Of a DNA stretch of 24,191 bases, positions 14,303 to 21,141 are shown piece by piece; the first letter of the stretch is position 1, and the number at the start of each line of letters is the position of its first letter. The notes under the pieces are model-generated. The model had not been told where the DNA came from and made no database searches. It was given only the letters and a program-made list of their open reading frames with translations. This DNA is from a virus: IMG/VR virus record IMGVR_UViG_3300044646_001282, positions 1-24,191 of that record; one strand, 5' to 3'. Made by a program: the position numbers and the translations under genes.

Positions 14303-15466
14303 GTGAGCAAGGACAAAGTTTCTGTGGCGGAGCGGGCGGCGAGGTATTTGCAGAAGATGGGGCCTGCGGTATCGGGCGCTGGCGGACATACGCACACGCT
14401 TCTTTGTGCTCGGGCTTTGGTGAGGGGGTTTTTGCTGTCGCCTTCGGAGGCGCTGGGGATTTTGGAAAATTGGAATCAGGGGAATGCGGAGAAGTGGTCG
14501 TCGCATGAACTGGAGCACAAAGTGCGGTCGGCAGTGAATGGACCTGGTGAGGATGGGTATTTGCTGAGGGAGAGTGATCGGTCGGCTTCGCGCTCGGTGT
14601 CTTCTTCTCGAGATCAGGTGCTCCCGACGAAGCCTCGGCCGCGTTTGGTTTACGAGCCGGAGATGCTGCGGCGTATCGCGGGGGATTTTGCGGCTGCGGT
14701 GGATTTGCCTTGGTTGGCGAATCGGTCGGAGGTGGATCCGGCTGGGGTGGAGGCGGGGGAGTTTCTGTCGCGGCTCTACAATGCCGAGGCGGGCGAGCGG
14801 GTGATTGTTTTTTCGGAATACAAAAGCCAGGGGCAGGCTGTGTGGCCGACTCAGAGCATTCCGACTTCTGGGAAGGATGGCGTTTGGTTTTTGGCTCAGC
14901 CGGTGGATGGGAAGCTGCGGCCGAATCCTCGCCTGGGAAAGATGTCGCGTCGCTCGGAGGAGTCGGTGCTGGCTTGGCGCTGGATGGTGCTGGAATCAGA
15001 TGAGGCTCCGGTGAGGCTGTGGCTGGGTGCATTGGCTCGGGTTGTTCCGAGGATTGCGGCGATCACGACTTCTGGAGGTCGCTCGGTGCATGCATTGGTG
15101 CGGGTTGATGCGGCCACAAAGCGAGAATGGGATGACATCAAGCGGGAGGTGCTGGGCCTGGTGGCTGCGGGCGCGGATCAAGGTGCTCTGTCGGCGGTGC
15201 GTCTTACGCGGCTGCCTGGTTGCTGGCGGGGGGGGAAGGAGCAGAAGTTGCTCTACTTCGCGCCGAGTGCTCCGGCTTTGACGATCGCTGAGATGCTGCC
15301 TCGCAGGGATGTGTTGTCTTTTTGGCGTGGGGAGTGTCGCCGGGTGGCGATGGGGGGCTTTGCGGATCGTGAGGCTGTGGGTCGGGCGCTGTCGGGGTGT
15401 CGGCACTATGGGCGGTTTGACGAGTGGCTGATGAACGCGGCGGTGGAGCTGGAGAGAGAAATTTAA
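14303..15466 (+). CDS. Primase-like replication protein (AEP-type fold)
   Basis: This 387-aa protein starts at GTG 14303 after a G-rich stretch. Residues ~8-80 (AERAARYLQKMGPAVSGAGG, then LENWNQGNAEKWSSHELEHK) match the PriCT-type helical domain found in phage primases. Residues ~225-320 look like an archaeo-eukaryotic primase core: ESD (231-233) as motif I, SGGRSVH (257-263) as motif II, and RLTRLPGCWRG. Such proteins make primers for phage DNA replication next to an SF3 helicase, which follows 21 bp downstream. The AEP assignment rests on these short motifs. + strand DNA is strongly G-rich here, opposite to the late genes. Confidence 0.7.
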   Translation: MSKDKVSVAERAARYLQKMGPAVSGAGGHTHTLLCARALVRGFLLSPSEALGILENWNQGNAEKWSSHELEHKVRSAVNGPGEDGYLLRESDRSASRSVSSSRDQVLPTKPRPRLVYEPEMLRRIAGDFAAAVDLPWLANRSEVDPAGVEAGEFLSRLYNAEAGERVIVFSEYKSQGQAVWPTQSIPTSGKDGVWFLAQPVDGKLRPNPRLGKMSRRSEESVLAWRWMVLESDEAPVRLWLGALARVVPRIAAITTSGGRSVHALVRVDAATKREWDDIKREVLGLVAAGADQGALSAVRLTRLPGCWRGGKEQKLLYFAPSAPALTIAEMLPRRDVLSFWRGECRRVAMGGFADREAVGRALSGCRHYGRFDEWLMNAAVELEREI

Positions 15467-15487
15467 ACCAAGGAATAAAAAAATAAC

Positions 15488-17113
15488 ATGAGTGAGATAG
15501 GAGATATGGTCAGCTCGAAGCTGGCAGAATACGGCATCGTGCCGGATCGTGGAGATGCGGCTGGTGCGGCGGCGTCAGAGAATCCGGAGATGCCGATGGT
15601 GCAGATCGTGCCGGTGATCTCGACGATGGCGCGGGAGATCGGGGGGATATTGTCGCAGAATGGTGTCTTCGTGCGGCAGCGCTCGGCGATGACGATCTCG
15701 CCTGAGGGGCGGCTGGTGGAGATGTCGGCGCGGCGGTTTCGGACTTACTGCGAGGAGCACCTGGTGACTTTCAAGTGGGAGATGCCGAAGCCGAATGTTT
15801 TTGAGAAGAAGCCCCAGACGATCACGGTAGAGGCGGCAGCAACGATCTTGGAGAGCGATCAATTCCTCGAGCGTCAGCGTGAGCTGATGCGGGTTGCGAC
15901 GGTGCGGCAGCCGGTGCGCCGGAAGGATGGCCGGATCGAGTTGCTGCAGTATGGCTATGACCACGAGGCACAGACTTACACGCAAAACTCGGGGGTGGAG
16001 TTTGCATCGGATATGCCGCTGGAGGAGGCGCGGAATGTTTTGCGCGCTCTTGTGGCGGAGTTTCCTTTCGGTGATCGGAAGGCGGATGGGCAGTCGCGCA
16101 ATGAGGCGATCGTGATCTCGGCGATGCTGGCGATGTTTGCCGCGCCGCTGCTGAGGCCGACGGCGAGGCGGATGAACTTTATGTTCAGCTCGAACTCGGT
16201 GGGCTCGGGCAAGACGCTGCTGGCGCAGTTGGCGATCATCTCGACTCTTGGGACATGCGATGTGCAACCACTTCCGGAGAACCAGGAGGACTGGCGGAAG
16301 ATTCTCGATACTGAGTCACTGGCAGGCTCGCCTTACATTTTATTCGATGACTGCAATGGCTACCTCAAATCCCCGACCCTTAATGCGTTCCTGACGGCGG
16401 CGACCTGGACGGGGCGAAAGATGAACACACAGCAGAAGTTTGCAGTGCCGAAGATTGCCACGGTCTTCCTGACCGGCAACAACCTCGAGGTCACGCCGGA
16501 TGTGGCTCGGCGCTTCCTGCATTGCCGGATGCTGACCGACGAGGCGGATCCGCAGGCGCGGAAGATCGAGAAGGTTTTCTCGGATGAGTGGCTCGAGAAA
16601 CCCTCGACGCGCGCCCAACTCCTCGCGTGCCTGTGGTCGATCGTGAGGTCTTGGGATGCGGCCGGTCGGCCTAGCCCAACGCGGATCGTGCGCGGGTATG
16701 AACCTTGGTGCGCTGTCTTTGGGGGAATGGTGCAGCATGCCGGCTTCGGTGATCCGATGGAGCCTCTACCTGTCGAGGAGTCGGGGAACTCTGAGCTCGC
16801 GGACATGACTGCTCTGGTGGCTCAACTCGCGAAGGGCGTGGACGATGATCAGGAGTTTTGTTTCCAAGATGTCGTCGAGGCGGCCGTGGAGGTGAATGCT
16901 TTCACATGGATGCTCGAGGGCAAAGAGGAGAGGGATGGGAAGGACGGGCCTCGGCGATATGTGCTGACGGCTCGGGCCAACTCGAAGTTCGGCAGGCTCC
17001 TCGCCGAGCAGTATGGCGGTAAGAAGTTCCGCCTTCCCTCGGGCCGAGTGGTTCGCTGGGGGCAGTCCGGCAAGAACCGGCAGAGGGTATACACGCTCAC
17101 GGTCCTCGAGTAG
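15488..17113 (+). CDS. SF3/AAA+ replicative helicase-like ATPase
   Basis: This is a 541-aa protein. Walker A SNSVGSGKT is at ~235-243, Walker B YILFDD at ~283-288, sensor-1-like FLTGNN at ~327-332, followed by an Arg pair (341-342, VARRF) suitable as Arg finger. The order and spacing fit phage D5/SF3-like or related AAA+ helicases. The ~200-residue N-terminal part probably mediates DNA or primase contact. With the primase-like protein just upstream it forms the replication module. It ends 7 bp before a strong intrinsic terminator. AAGGA lies ~14 nt upstream of ATG. Confidence 0.8.
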   Translation: MSEIGDMVSSKLAEYGIVPDRGDAAGAAASENPEMPMVQIVPVISTMAREIGGILSQNGVFVRQRSAMTISPEGRLVEMSARRFRTYCEEHLVTFKWEMPKPNVFEKKPQTITVEAAATILESDQFLERQRELMRVATVRQPVRRKDGRIELLQYGYDHEAQTYTQNSGVEFASDMPLEEARNVLRALVAEFPFGDRKADGQSRNEAIVISAMLAMFAAPLLRPTARRMNFMFSSNSVGSGKTLLAQLAIISTLGTCDVQPLPENQEDWRKILDTESLAGSPYILFDDCNGYLKSPTLNAFLTAATWTGRKMNTQQKFAVPKIATVFLTGNNLEVTPDVARRFLHCRMLTDEADPQARKIEKVFSDEWLEKPSTRAQLLACLWSIVRSWDAAGRPSPTRIVRGYEPWCAVFGGMVQHAGFGDPMEPLPVEESGNSELADMTALVAQLAKGVDDDQEFCFQDVVEAAVEVNAFTWMLEGKEERDGKDGPRRYVLTARANSKFGRLLAEQYGGKKFRLPSGRVVRWGQSGKNRQRVYTLTVLE

Positions 17114-17120
17114 GGATCAA

Positions 17121-17146
17121 GGCCCGCCACACGGCGGGCCTTTTTG
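17121..17146 (+). terminator. Rho-independent terminator after the replication operon
   Basis: GGCCCGCC (17121-17128), loop ACAC, GGCGGGCC (17133-17140), then TTTTTG. A perfect 8-bp GC stem with a U-run, 7 bp after the helicase stop. It separates early/replication from late transcription. Confidence 0.9.
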
Positions 17147-17308
17147 TTTATAGGTCATGCAGGGGTCCGCAATGTTCCGAGCCTTAACACTACACGCCCC
17201 CTTCCCCTTTTATCATTTCGCACTGGACCTACGCACCCACGCAGCACCCCCGTCTTTTCCATGTTTTGCAAATCATTCTCCATCATTGTTTGGATTCCAT
17301 CTGATGAC

Positions 17309-17331
17309 TAGGTGGCATAGGTGGCATAGGT
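17309..17331. repeat. Tandem 9-bp repeat TAGGTGGCA in the packaging-side non-coding region
   Basis: Two full TAGGTGGCA copies (17309-17326) plus TAGGT. They lie in the 422-bp stretch 17147-17568, where I see no convincing gene. Codon-like bias is absent and base composition differs from both flanks. Possible packaging or replication control repeat. Confidence 0.5.
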
Positions 17332-17503
17332 CTTTTGGCTTTTGTGATAACGGGTATGGGGACAGTCATGTCTTAAAGGCGGAGACCTCCGCACCTGTGT
17401 TTCGGTTCCGTTGTCCACGAGTGCAAAGGAATCTCTTTGAGTGCGCGCCCTCTGCAGTTTGCCAGTCGCTCGTTACTTTTATGAGAGCGGACCCGAAACA
17501 ATA

Positions 17504-17562
17504 CGGAACCGGAACCAAGGAACCCGTTCCGCATCCGTTCCGTTTGACATCGTTCCGTTCCG
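17504..17562. other. GTTCCG/CGGAAC repeat cluster upstream of terS: candidate cos/pac (TerS-binding) site
   Basis: Seven copies of the 5-mer GTTCC or its complement fall within 59 bp: CGGAAC at 17504 and 17510, GGAAC at 17519, GTTCCG at 17526, 17537, 17552 and 17557. Another GGTTCCG is at 17404. The lambda cosB R-sites sit in the same position, just before the small-terminase gene. The TTTGACAT motif (17543-17550) lies between repeats. The nicking site itself cannot be identified from sequence alone. Confidence 0.45.
17543..17550 (+). promoter_or_regulatory. TTTGACAT start-associated motif, copy 4
   Basis: TTTGACATCG begins at 17543, ending (TTTGACA) 19 nt before ATG 17569. No SD is present between them; the interval is GTTCC-rich. 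Confidence 0.45.
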
Positions 17563-17568
17563 TAACAC

Positions 17569-18165
17569 ATGAAACGACACGGAAGGGAACAAGCGGACCT
17601 GGTGAAGGCGTGCGCCGCGCGACACGGCGTCACTCCGCGCGCCGTGCGGAAGTGGCGCGACCAGGTGGATCCGCGTTGGAACCAATTTCTCGCCGAGCGC
17701 GCGGCTGCCGGAATGATCCCGGTCGGCTCGGCCGCGCCGGCCGCTCCGTCAATTCCACGCGAGTGGTCGGATGAGGACCTGACTTTGGAAAACCAGATCC
17801 GGAAAATGAAAGAGGCCACCGCCGACCTGCGCGAGCGCGCCGAGTTGGCCAAGTCCGTCGGCGACCTGGACGCCGAAATGTCGCTCCGCCGCATGTGGCT
17901 CCAGCACGCCGAGGCCCTTCGCCGTCTCGAGAAAGACGCCCCTGGCATCAGCGCCGCTTCCGGCGATGTCGTCAACCGCAAGCAAGCCGTCCAGGTTCTC
18001 ATGCAATACTCCGCCGCCATCGCCGCCGCTCTTTCGAACCTCCCTGACCGCATCCTCTCTCTCCTCCCTCAAGTCGCCGACGACATCGCCGCCAAGATCC
18101 GCGCTGAGGCCGAGGAGGTCCAGCGCGCCGCCCAGCAGATCAACCCCGATGCCCTCGCTTCTTGA
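17569..18165 (+). CDS. terS: Terminase small subunit (TerS)
   Basis: This 198-aa protein has an N-terminal HTH (ADLVKACAARHGVTPRAVRK, residues ~8-30) suited to binding cos/pac DNA, a linker, then a long charged coiled coil (LENQIRKMKEATADLRERAE) for oligomerisation and a C-terminal helical tail that should bind the large subunit. Length and layout fit phage small terminases. It is immediately upstream of and overlapping (17 bp) the GpA-type large subunit. The GTTCC repeat cluster just before the gene is a natural DNA target. Confidence 0.75.
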   Translation: MKRHGREQADLVKACAARHGVTPRAVRKWRDQVDPRWNQFLAERAAAGMIPVGSAAPAAPSIPREWSDEDLTLENQIRKMKEATADLRERAELAKSVGDLDAEMSLRRMWLQHAEALRRLEKDAPGISAASGDVVNRKQAVQVLMQYSAAIAAALSNLPDRILSLLPQVADDIAAKIRAEAEEVQRAAQQINPDALAS

Positions 18166-19858
18166 TCCCGCAGCTCGCGAGCAACTCTCTCGCATCTGGC
18201 AACCCAGCCTTCGGCCGACCGCCCTCGAGTGGGCACAAGAAAATGTCACCCTCGACAAACGCTTCTCCCCTCGCCCCGGCCGCTACGACGCCGACTACAC
18301 CCCATACCTTCGCCAGCTCCACCTCTGGTTCTCTGATCCAAAAATCCGTCAGCTCACCTTTGTAAAAAGCGCCCAAGTCGGCGGCACCACCTGGCTCGCG
18401 AACTGCCTCATGTGGGCCATCTCCGAGGACCCCGGCCCCATCCTCTATGTGACCAGCACCAACGAAAACGCAAAGTCCTGGTCCGAACGCGAGCTCCATC
18501 CGCGCCTCCGCGCCTGCCGCGCCCTCAAGCCCCTCCTCCCCTCCAACGACGACGACTTCCGAAAAACCGAGATGCACTTCGCCAGCTGCACCCTCAAGCT
18601 CGTCGGAGCCTGTTCCGAGGGCAACCTCGCCTCCCGCCCGATCCGCTACCTCTTCGCCGACGAGGTCGACAAGTGGCCCGACGACTCCTCCCTCGAAGCC
18701 CCCGCCCTCGAGCTCGCCATGGCCCGCCTGAATTTCTACCGCAAAGTCTCCAAAGCCTGCCTCACCTCCACCCCCACCGTCGAGACCGGCGCCATCTGGT
18801 CCCAATTCCTCGCGGGATCCCAGCACCGCTTCCACCTCACCTGCCCCGATTGCGGCCACGCCCAGCCCCTCCTCTTCGAGCAGCTCAAATGGCCCGAGCA
18901 CCACCGCGACCTCGCAGGCATGTGGGACCTCGAGGCCGTCGAGCGCGACACCACCTACCACTGCGCCGCCTGCCAGAGCCCATGGCACCAAGCCCTCCAG
19001 ACCGACCTCGTCCGCCGAGGCCAGTGGATCGCCGGAAACCCCAAAGCCCCCTCCGACCACATCTCCGCCCACATCTCCGCCCTCTACTCCCCGCAGATCT
19101 CCTGGGGCAGCCTCGCCCGCATCTTCCTCCAGAAAAAAGAAACCACAGGCGGCCTCCACGACTTTTACAACAACTTCCTCGGCATCCCCTGGGAAAACCG
19201 CGCCGCCCAGGTTAAAGAAGACGCCATCCTTGCCCTCCGCGACCCCACCTACCGCATCGCCACGCTCCCCTGCGAGCCCGTCGTCCTCACCCTCTGCGCC
19301 GACCCCGGCGAACGCCAGACTCACTGGACCGTCGAAGCCCGCATCCAATCCGGCGAGAGCTGGCTCATCGACTACGGCACCGTCCTCGCCATCGAGGACT
19401 TGATCAGCCCCGAGTTCCTCGCAGCCCGCCGCTACCAGTTCGGAGAAAAAATCTTCACCCCCCGCTTCGGCCTCATCGATTCCGGCTGGTCCGCCGAGCG
19501 CGTCTATTCAGTCTGCGCCAAGTCCTCCGGCGTCTACATGCCCTCCAAAGGCTCCACCGCCAGCTTCGGCACCTGGACCCAGTCCGCCGTCAATGGCTAC
19601 CCCAGCCTCCGCCTCGTCACCTATGTGGATCTCACCGCCAAGACCGAGCTCTACCTAGAGCGCGTCAACAAAAAAATGCCCCCCCTCCTCCACCTCCCCG
19701 CCGACACCGGCACCGACTTCATCGGCGGCCTCACCGGCCAGCAACTCCTCCAAAACAAAAACTCCCGCCTCAGTCCCTTCTTCTGGAAAAAAGTCGCCGA
19801 AGACCATTACGGCGACTGCACCAAACTCCACGGCGTCGCCTGGTGGGTCTTGAAATAG
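18149..19858 (+). CDS. terL: Terminase large subunit, GpA family (TerL)
   Basis: This 569-aa packaging motor and nuclease shows: LTFVKSAQVGGTTW (Walker-A-like with Lys73 and GGT, ~69-82); Walker B YLFADEVDKWP (~167-177); Zn-knuckle pairs CPDCG and CAAC; nuclease-domain acidic residues in CADPGE and LIDSGW. Lambda gpA (641 aa) is slightly longer. ATG 18149 was chosen because it overlaps the TerS stop by 17 bp; an ATG further upstream would overlap TerS much more. It pumps DNA into the prohead via the portal and cuts at cos/pac. Confidence 0.92.
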   Translation: MPSLLDPAAREQLSRIWQPSLRPTALEWAQENVTLDKRFSPRPGRYDADYTPYLRQLHLWFSDPKIRQLTFVKSAQVGGTTWLANCLMWAISEDPGPILYVTSTNENAKSWSERELHPRLRACRALKPLLPSNDDDFRKTEMHFASCTLKLVGACSEGNLASRPIRYLFADEVDKWPDDSSLEAPALELAMARLNFYRKVSKACLTSTPTVETGAIWSQFLAGSQHRFHLTCPDCGHAQPLLFEQLKWPEHHRDLAGMWDLEAVERDTTYHCAACQSPWHQALQTDLVRRGQWIAGNPKAPSDHISAHISALYSPQISWGSLARIFLQKKETTGGLHDFYNNFLGIPWENRAAQVKEDAILALRDPTYRIATLPCEPVVLTLCADPGERQTHWTVEARIQSGESWLIDYGTVLAIEDLISPEFLAARRYQFGEKIFTPRFGLIDSGWSAERVYSVCAKSSGVYMPSKGSTASFGTWTQSAVNGYPSLRLVTYVDLTAKTELYLERVNKKMPPLLHLPADTGTDFIGGLTGQQLLQNKNSRLSPFFWKKVAEDHYGDCTKLHGVAWWVLK

Positions 19859-19890
19859 ATCATTTCAATCCGTCCGATCCGTCCAACTTC

Positions 19891-19912
19891 GTTTTCCCGT
19901 CGCCGGGAAAAC
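19891..19912. terminator. Hairpin GTTTTCCCG-TCGC-CGGGAAAAC after terL
   Basis: A perfect 9-bp inverted repeat 33 bp after the TerL stop. No U-run follows on + strand, but the stem could stall or protect transcript ends at the boundary of the small-gene cassette. Confidence 0.4.
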
Positions 19913-19960
19913 AACCCCAGCACGCCGAGCTAGGTTTTAAGCGGCTCCGCGAGCCTCCAA

Positions 19961-19988
19961 AATTATTTTCATTTTCTTGAAAATAATT
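19961..19988. promoter_or_regulatory. AT-rich palindrome, possible operator/terminator
   Basis: AATTATTTTC and GAAAATAATT form a perfect 10-bp inverted repeat with an 8-nt loop. It lies before the 87-aa gene. A weak promoter (TTTACA 19990, 16 nt, GATTGT 20012) is just downstream, so the palindrome may regulate a separately transcribed cassette. The core resembles the 9439-9453 palindrome. Confidence 0.35.
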
Positions 19989-20060
19989 GTTTACAAAAAT
20001 CAAGTTCGTGAGATTGTCATGTCAGATCGAAGGCGCAACGCCGGAGACGAAAACCAAAAA

Positions 20061-20324
20061 ATGAAAATCACAACCACACCAACAAAACATAAAGACAGCG
20101 CAACATTTAAGGTGTCCGCTGACGGAGTGCAAATCGGGTTCGTTTTTGAAACCCGATATTCCTGGGGATACTGCAATGCTCGCCGTGGAGGTTTGCCCAA
20201 ATCATGGGTAGCAACCGAAGCCAAAAACAAAGAAGACGCGATCGAAAAACTAATCACAGCTGATGCCGGATTGATTGAAATGATGAAATCTCTTCGGACA
20301 ACAGGCGAATGGTCTGCAAGATAA
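20061..20324 (+). CDS. Small unknown protein in AT-richer cassette
   Basis: This 87-aa protein starts at ATG 20061 after CCAAAAA; upstream in-frame starts (ATG 20019, TTG 19977) are possible. Sequence features: a beta-like segment with Trp/Tyr (GFVFETRYSWGYCNARRG) and a helical C-terminus. The base composition is clearly more AT-rich than TerL or the portal, suggesting an inserted moron-like gene. No known domain. Confidence 0.55.
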   Translation: MKITTTPTKHKDSATFKVSADGVQIGFVFETRYSWGYCNARRGGLPKSWVATEAKNKEDAIEKLITADAGLIEMMKSLRTTGEWSAR

Positions 20325-20362
20325 ATCAAGAAAAACCCAACCACCACCCCCTTAAAAAAACC

Positions 20363-20599
20363 ATGAGCCCCACCGACACACAAATCCGCCTAGCTTGCAG
20401 CGTCGATGCAGCAGGCCACCGCAGCGGCCAACCGCTCACGCTAACCGCCACCGGACCTGACAACCTGACGATCCCGAACGGCTACATTGTCCGCCACGGC
20501 CTGCGAGTCGGCGCTCGGTTCCGGTCGTTTGGAACAGCCATGCGCGCCTTTGAATTCAAGCGCGAAAATCTCGGCTACACCACCATCGCCACAGCATGA
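20363..20599 (+). CDS. Small unknown protein in inserted cassette
   Basis: This 78-aa beta-rich protein (RSGQPLTLTATGPDNLTIPN, then GFRV-like GLRVGARFRSF) has ATG 20363 preceded by an A/C-rich leader (ACCACCCCCTTAAAAAAACC) with no SD. It is coupled by ATGA overlap to the next gene. No named family. Confidence 0.55.
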   Translation: MSPTDTQIRLACSVDAAGHRSGQPLTLTATGPDNLTIPNGYIVRHGLRVGARFRSFGTAMRAFEFKRENLGYTTIATA

Positions 20600-20775
20600 A
20601 AAAAAAAACCACTACCCACGGCGGCGCGCGCAAAGGAGCCGGACGAAAGACAGGCTCTGGAAAGGGCCGAACCTATGTTCCAAAAACCGTGGCGATGTCG
20701 TCAGAATCCTGGGACAAGCTCGACCGCCAGCGCGGCGACCAGTCACGCGGGAAATACATCGAGTCCCGCCTTTGA
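20596..20775 (+). CDS. Small basic DNA-binding-like protein (GGxRxGAGR motif)
   Basis: This 59-aa protein contains HGGARKGAGRKTGSGKGR, a motif seen in phage terminase small subunits and DNA-binding proteins, followed by YVPKTVAMSSESWDKLDRQR and a helical end (SRGKYIESRL) like a short CopG-type RHH. It could bind packaging or promoter DNA. Its stop is 4 bp before dispersed repeat copy C. Confidence 0.6.
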   Translation: MKKKTTTHGGARKGAGRKTGSGKGRTYVPKTVAMSSESWDKLDRQRGDQSRGKYIESRL

Positions 20776-20779
20776 ATTC

Positions 20780-20816
20780 CTCCCCCTCCGTGCTCTCCGT
20801 GTCCTCCGTGGTTAAA
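20780..20816 (-). repeat. Dispersed purine-rich repeat, copy C (inverted)
   Basis: Minus strand reads TTAACCACGGAGGACACGGA followed by GAGCACGGAGG. It occupies the gap after the 59-aa gene, before the TTTGACACCC motif. Same family as copies A and B, opposite orientation. Confidence 0.75.
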
Positions 20817-20824
20817 TCCTAGTC

Positions 20825-20833
20825 TTTGACACC
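20825..20833 (+). promoter_or_regulatory. TTTGACACC start-associated motif, copy 5
   Basis: TTTGACACCC begins at 20825; 13 nt separate TTTGACA from GTG 20845. No SD (interval CCCTCCCCCAGCC). Confidence 0.5.
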
Positions 20834-20844
20834 CTCCCCCAGCC

Positions 20845-21126
20845 GTGGACCAGCACGCCCAAGCCCTCGCCGGATTCAAAGCCTACCTCAAAGCCCTCGG
20901 CAAAACAAAAGCCGAGCTCCTCACCATGGCCGCCGATCTCGCCAACGGCCTCGATGATGTGACGATCACCAGCATCTCCGGAGACGGCACCGCCTCGAGC
21001 GGCCAGCTCAGCCTCCTCCCCCGCGAGCTCAAGATCTCCGCCATCATGGAAGTCTACCAGGAAGGCAACGCCCCCCGCCAACTCGCCAGCATCATCGACC
21101 GCTCCCTCTACGCCAGCCCGCTTTGA
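20845..21126 (+). CDS. Small head-gene protein in the gpW position
   Basis: This 93-aa protein is read from GTG 20845. It is mostly helical (GFKAYLKALGKTKAELLTMA), with a Gly/Ser loop and a second helical part (LPRELKISAIMEVYQEGNAP). It lies between terminase and portal where lambda has gpW (head-tail joining), but the similarity is by position only. Its stop TGA lies inside the next copy of the TTTGACACC motif. Confidence 0.55.
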   Translation: MDQHAQALAGFKAYLKALGKTKAELLTMAADLANGLDDVTITSISGDGTASSGQLSLLPRELKISAIMEVYQEGNAPRQLASIIDRSLYASPL

Positions 21127-21130
21127 CACC
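21122..21130 (+). promoter_or_regulatory. TTTGACACC start-associated motif, copy 6
   Basis: TTTGACACCC begins at 21122 and contains the stop codon of the preceding gene. 13 nt from TTTGACA to portal ATG 21142. Only a weak GAGG lies between. Confidence 0.5.
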
Positions 21131-21141
21131 CACCTCGAGGC

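Noticed and set aside
17157-17774. A 205-aa + strand reading frame across the cos/pac-like region
   Set aside because: It crosses repeats and overlaps TerS in another frame, with no domain-like sequence; likely chance.
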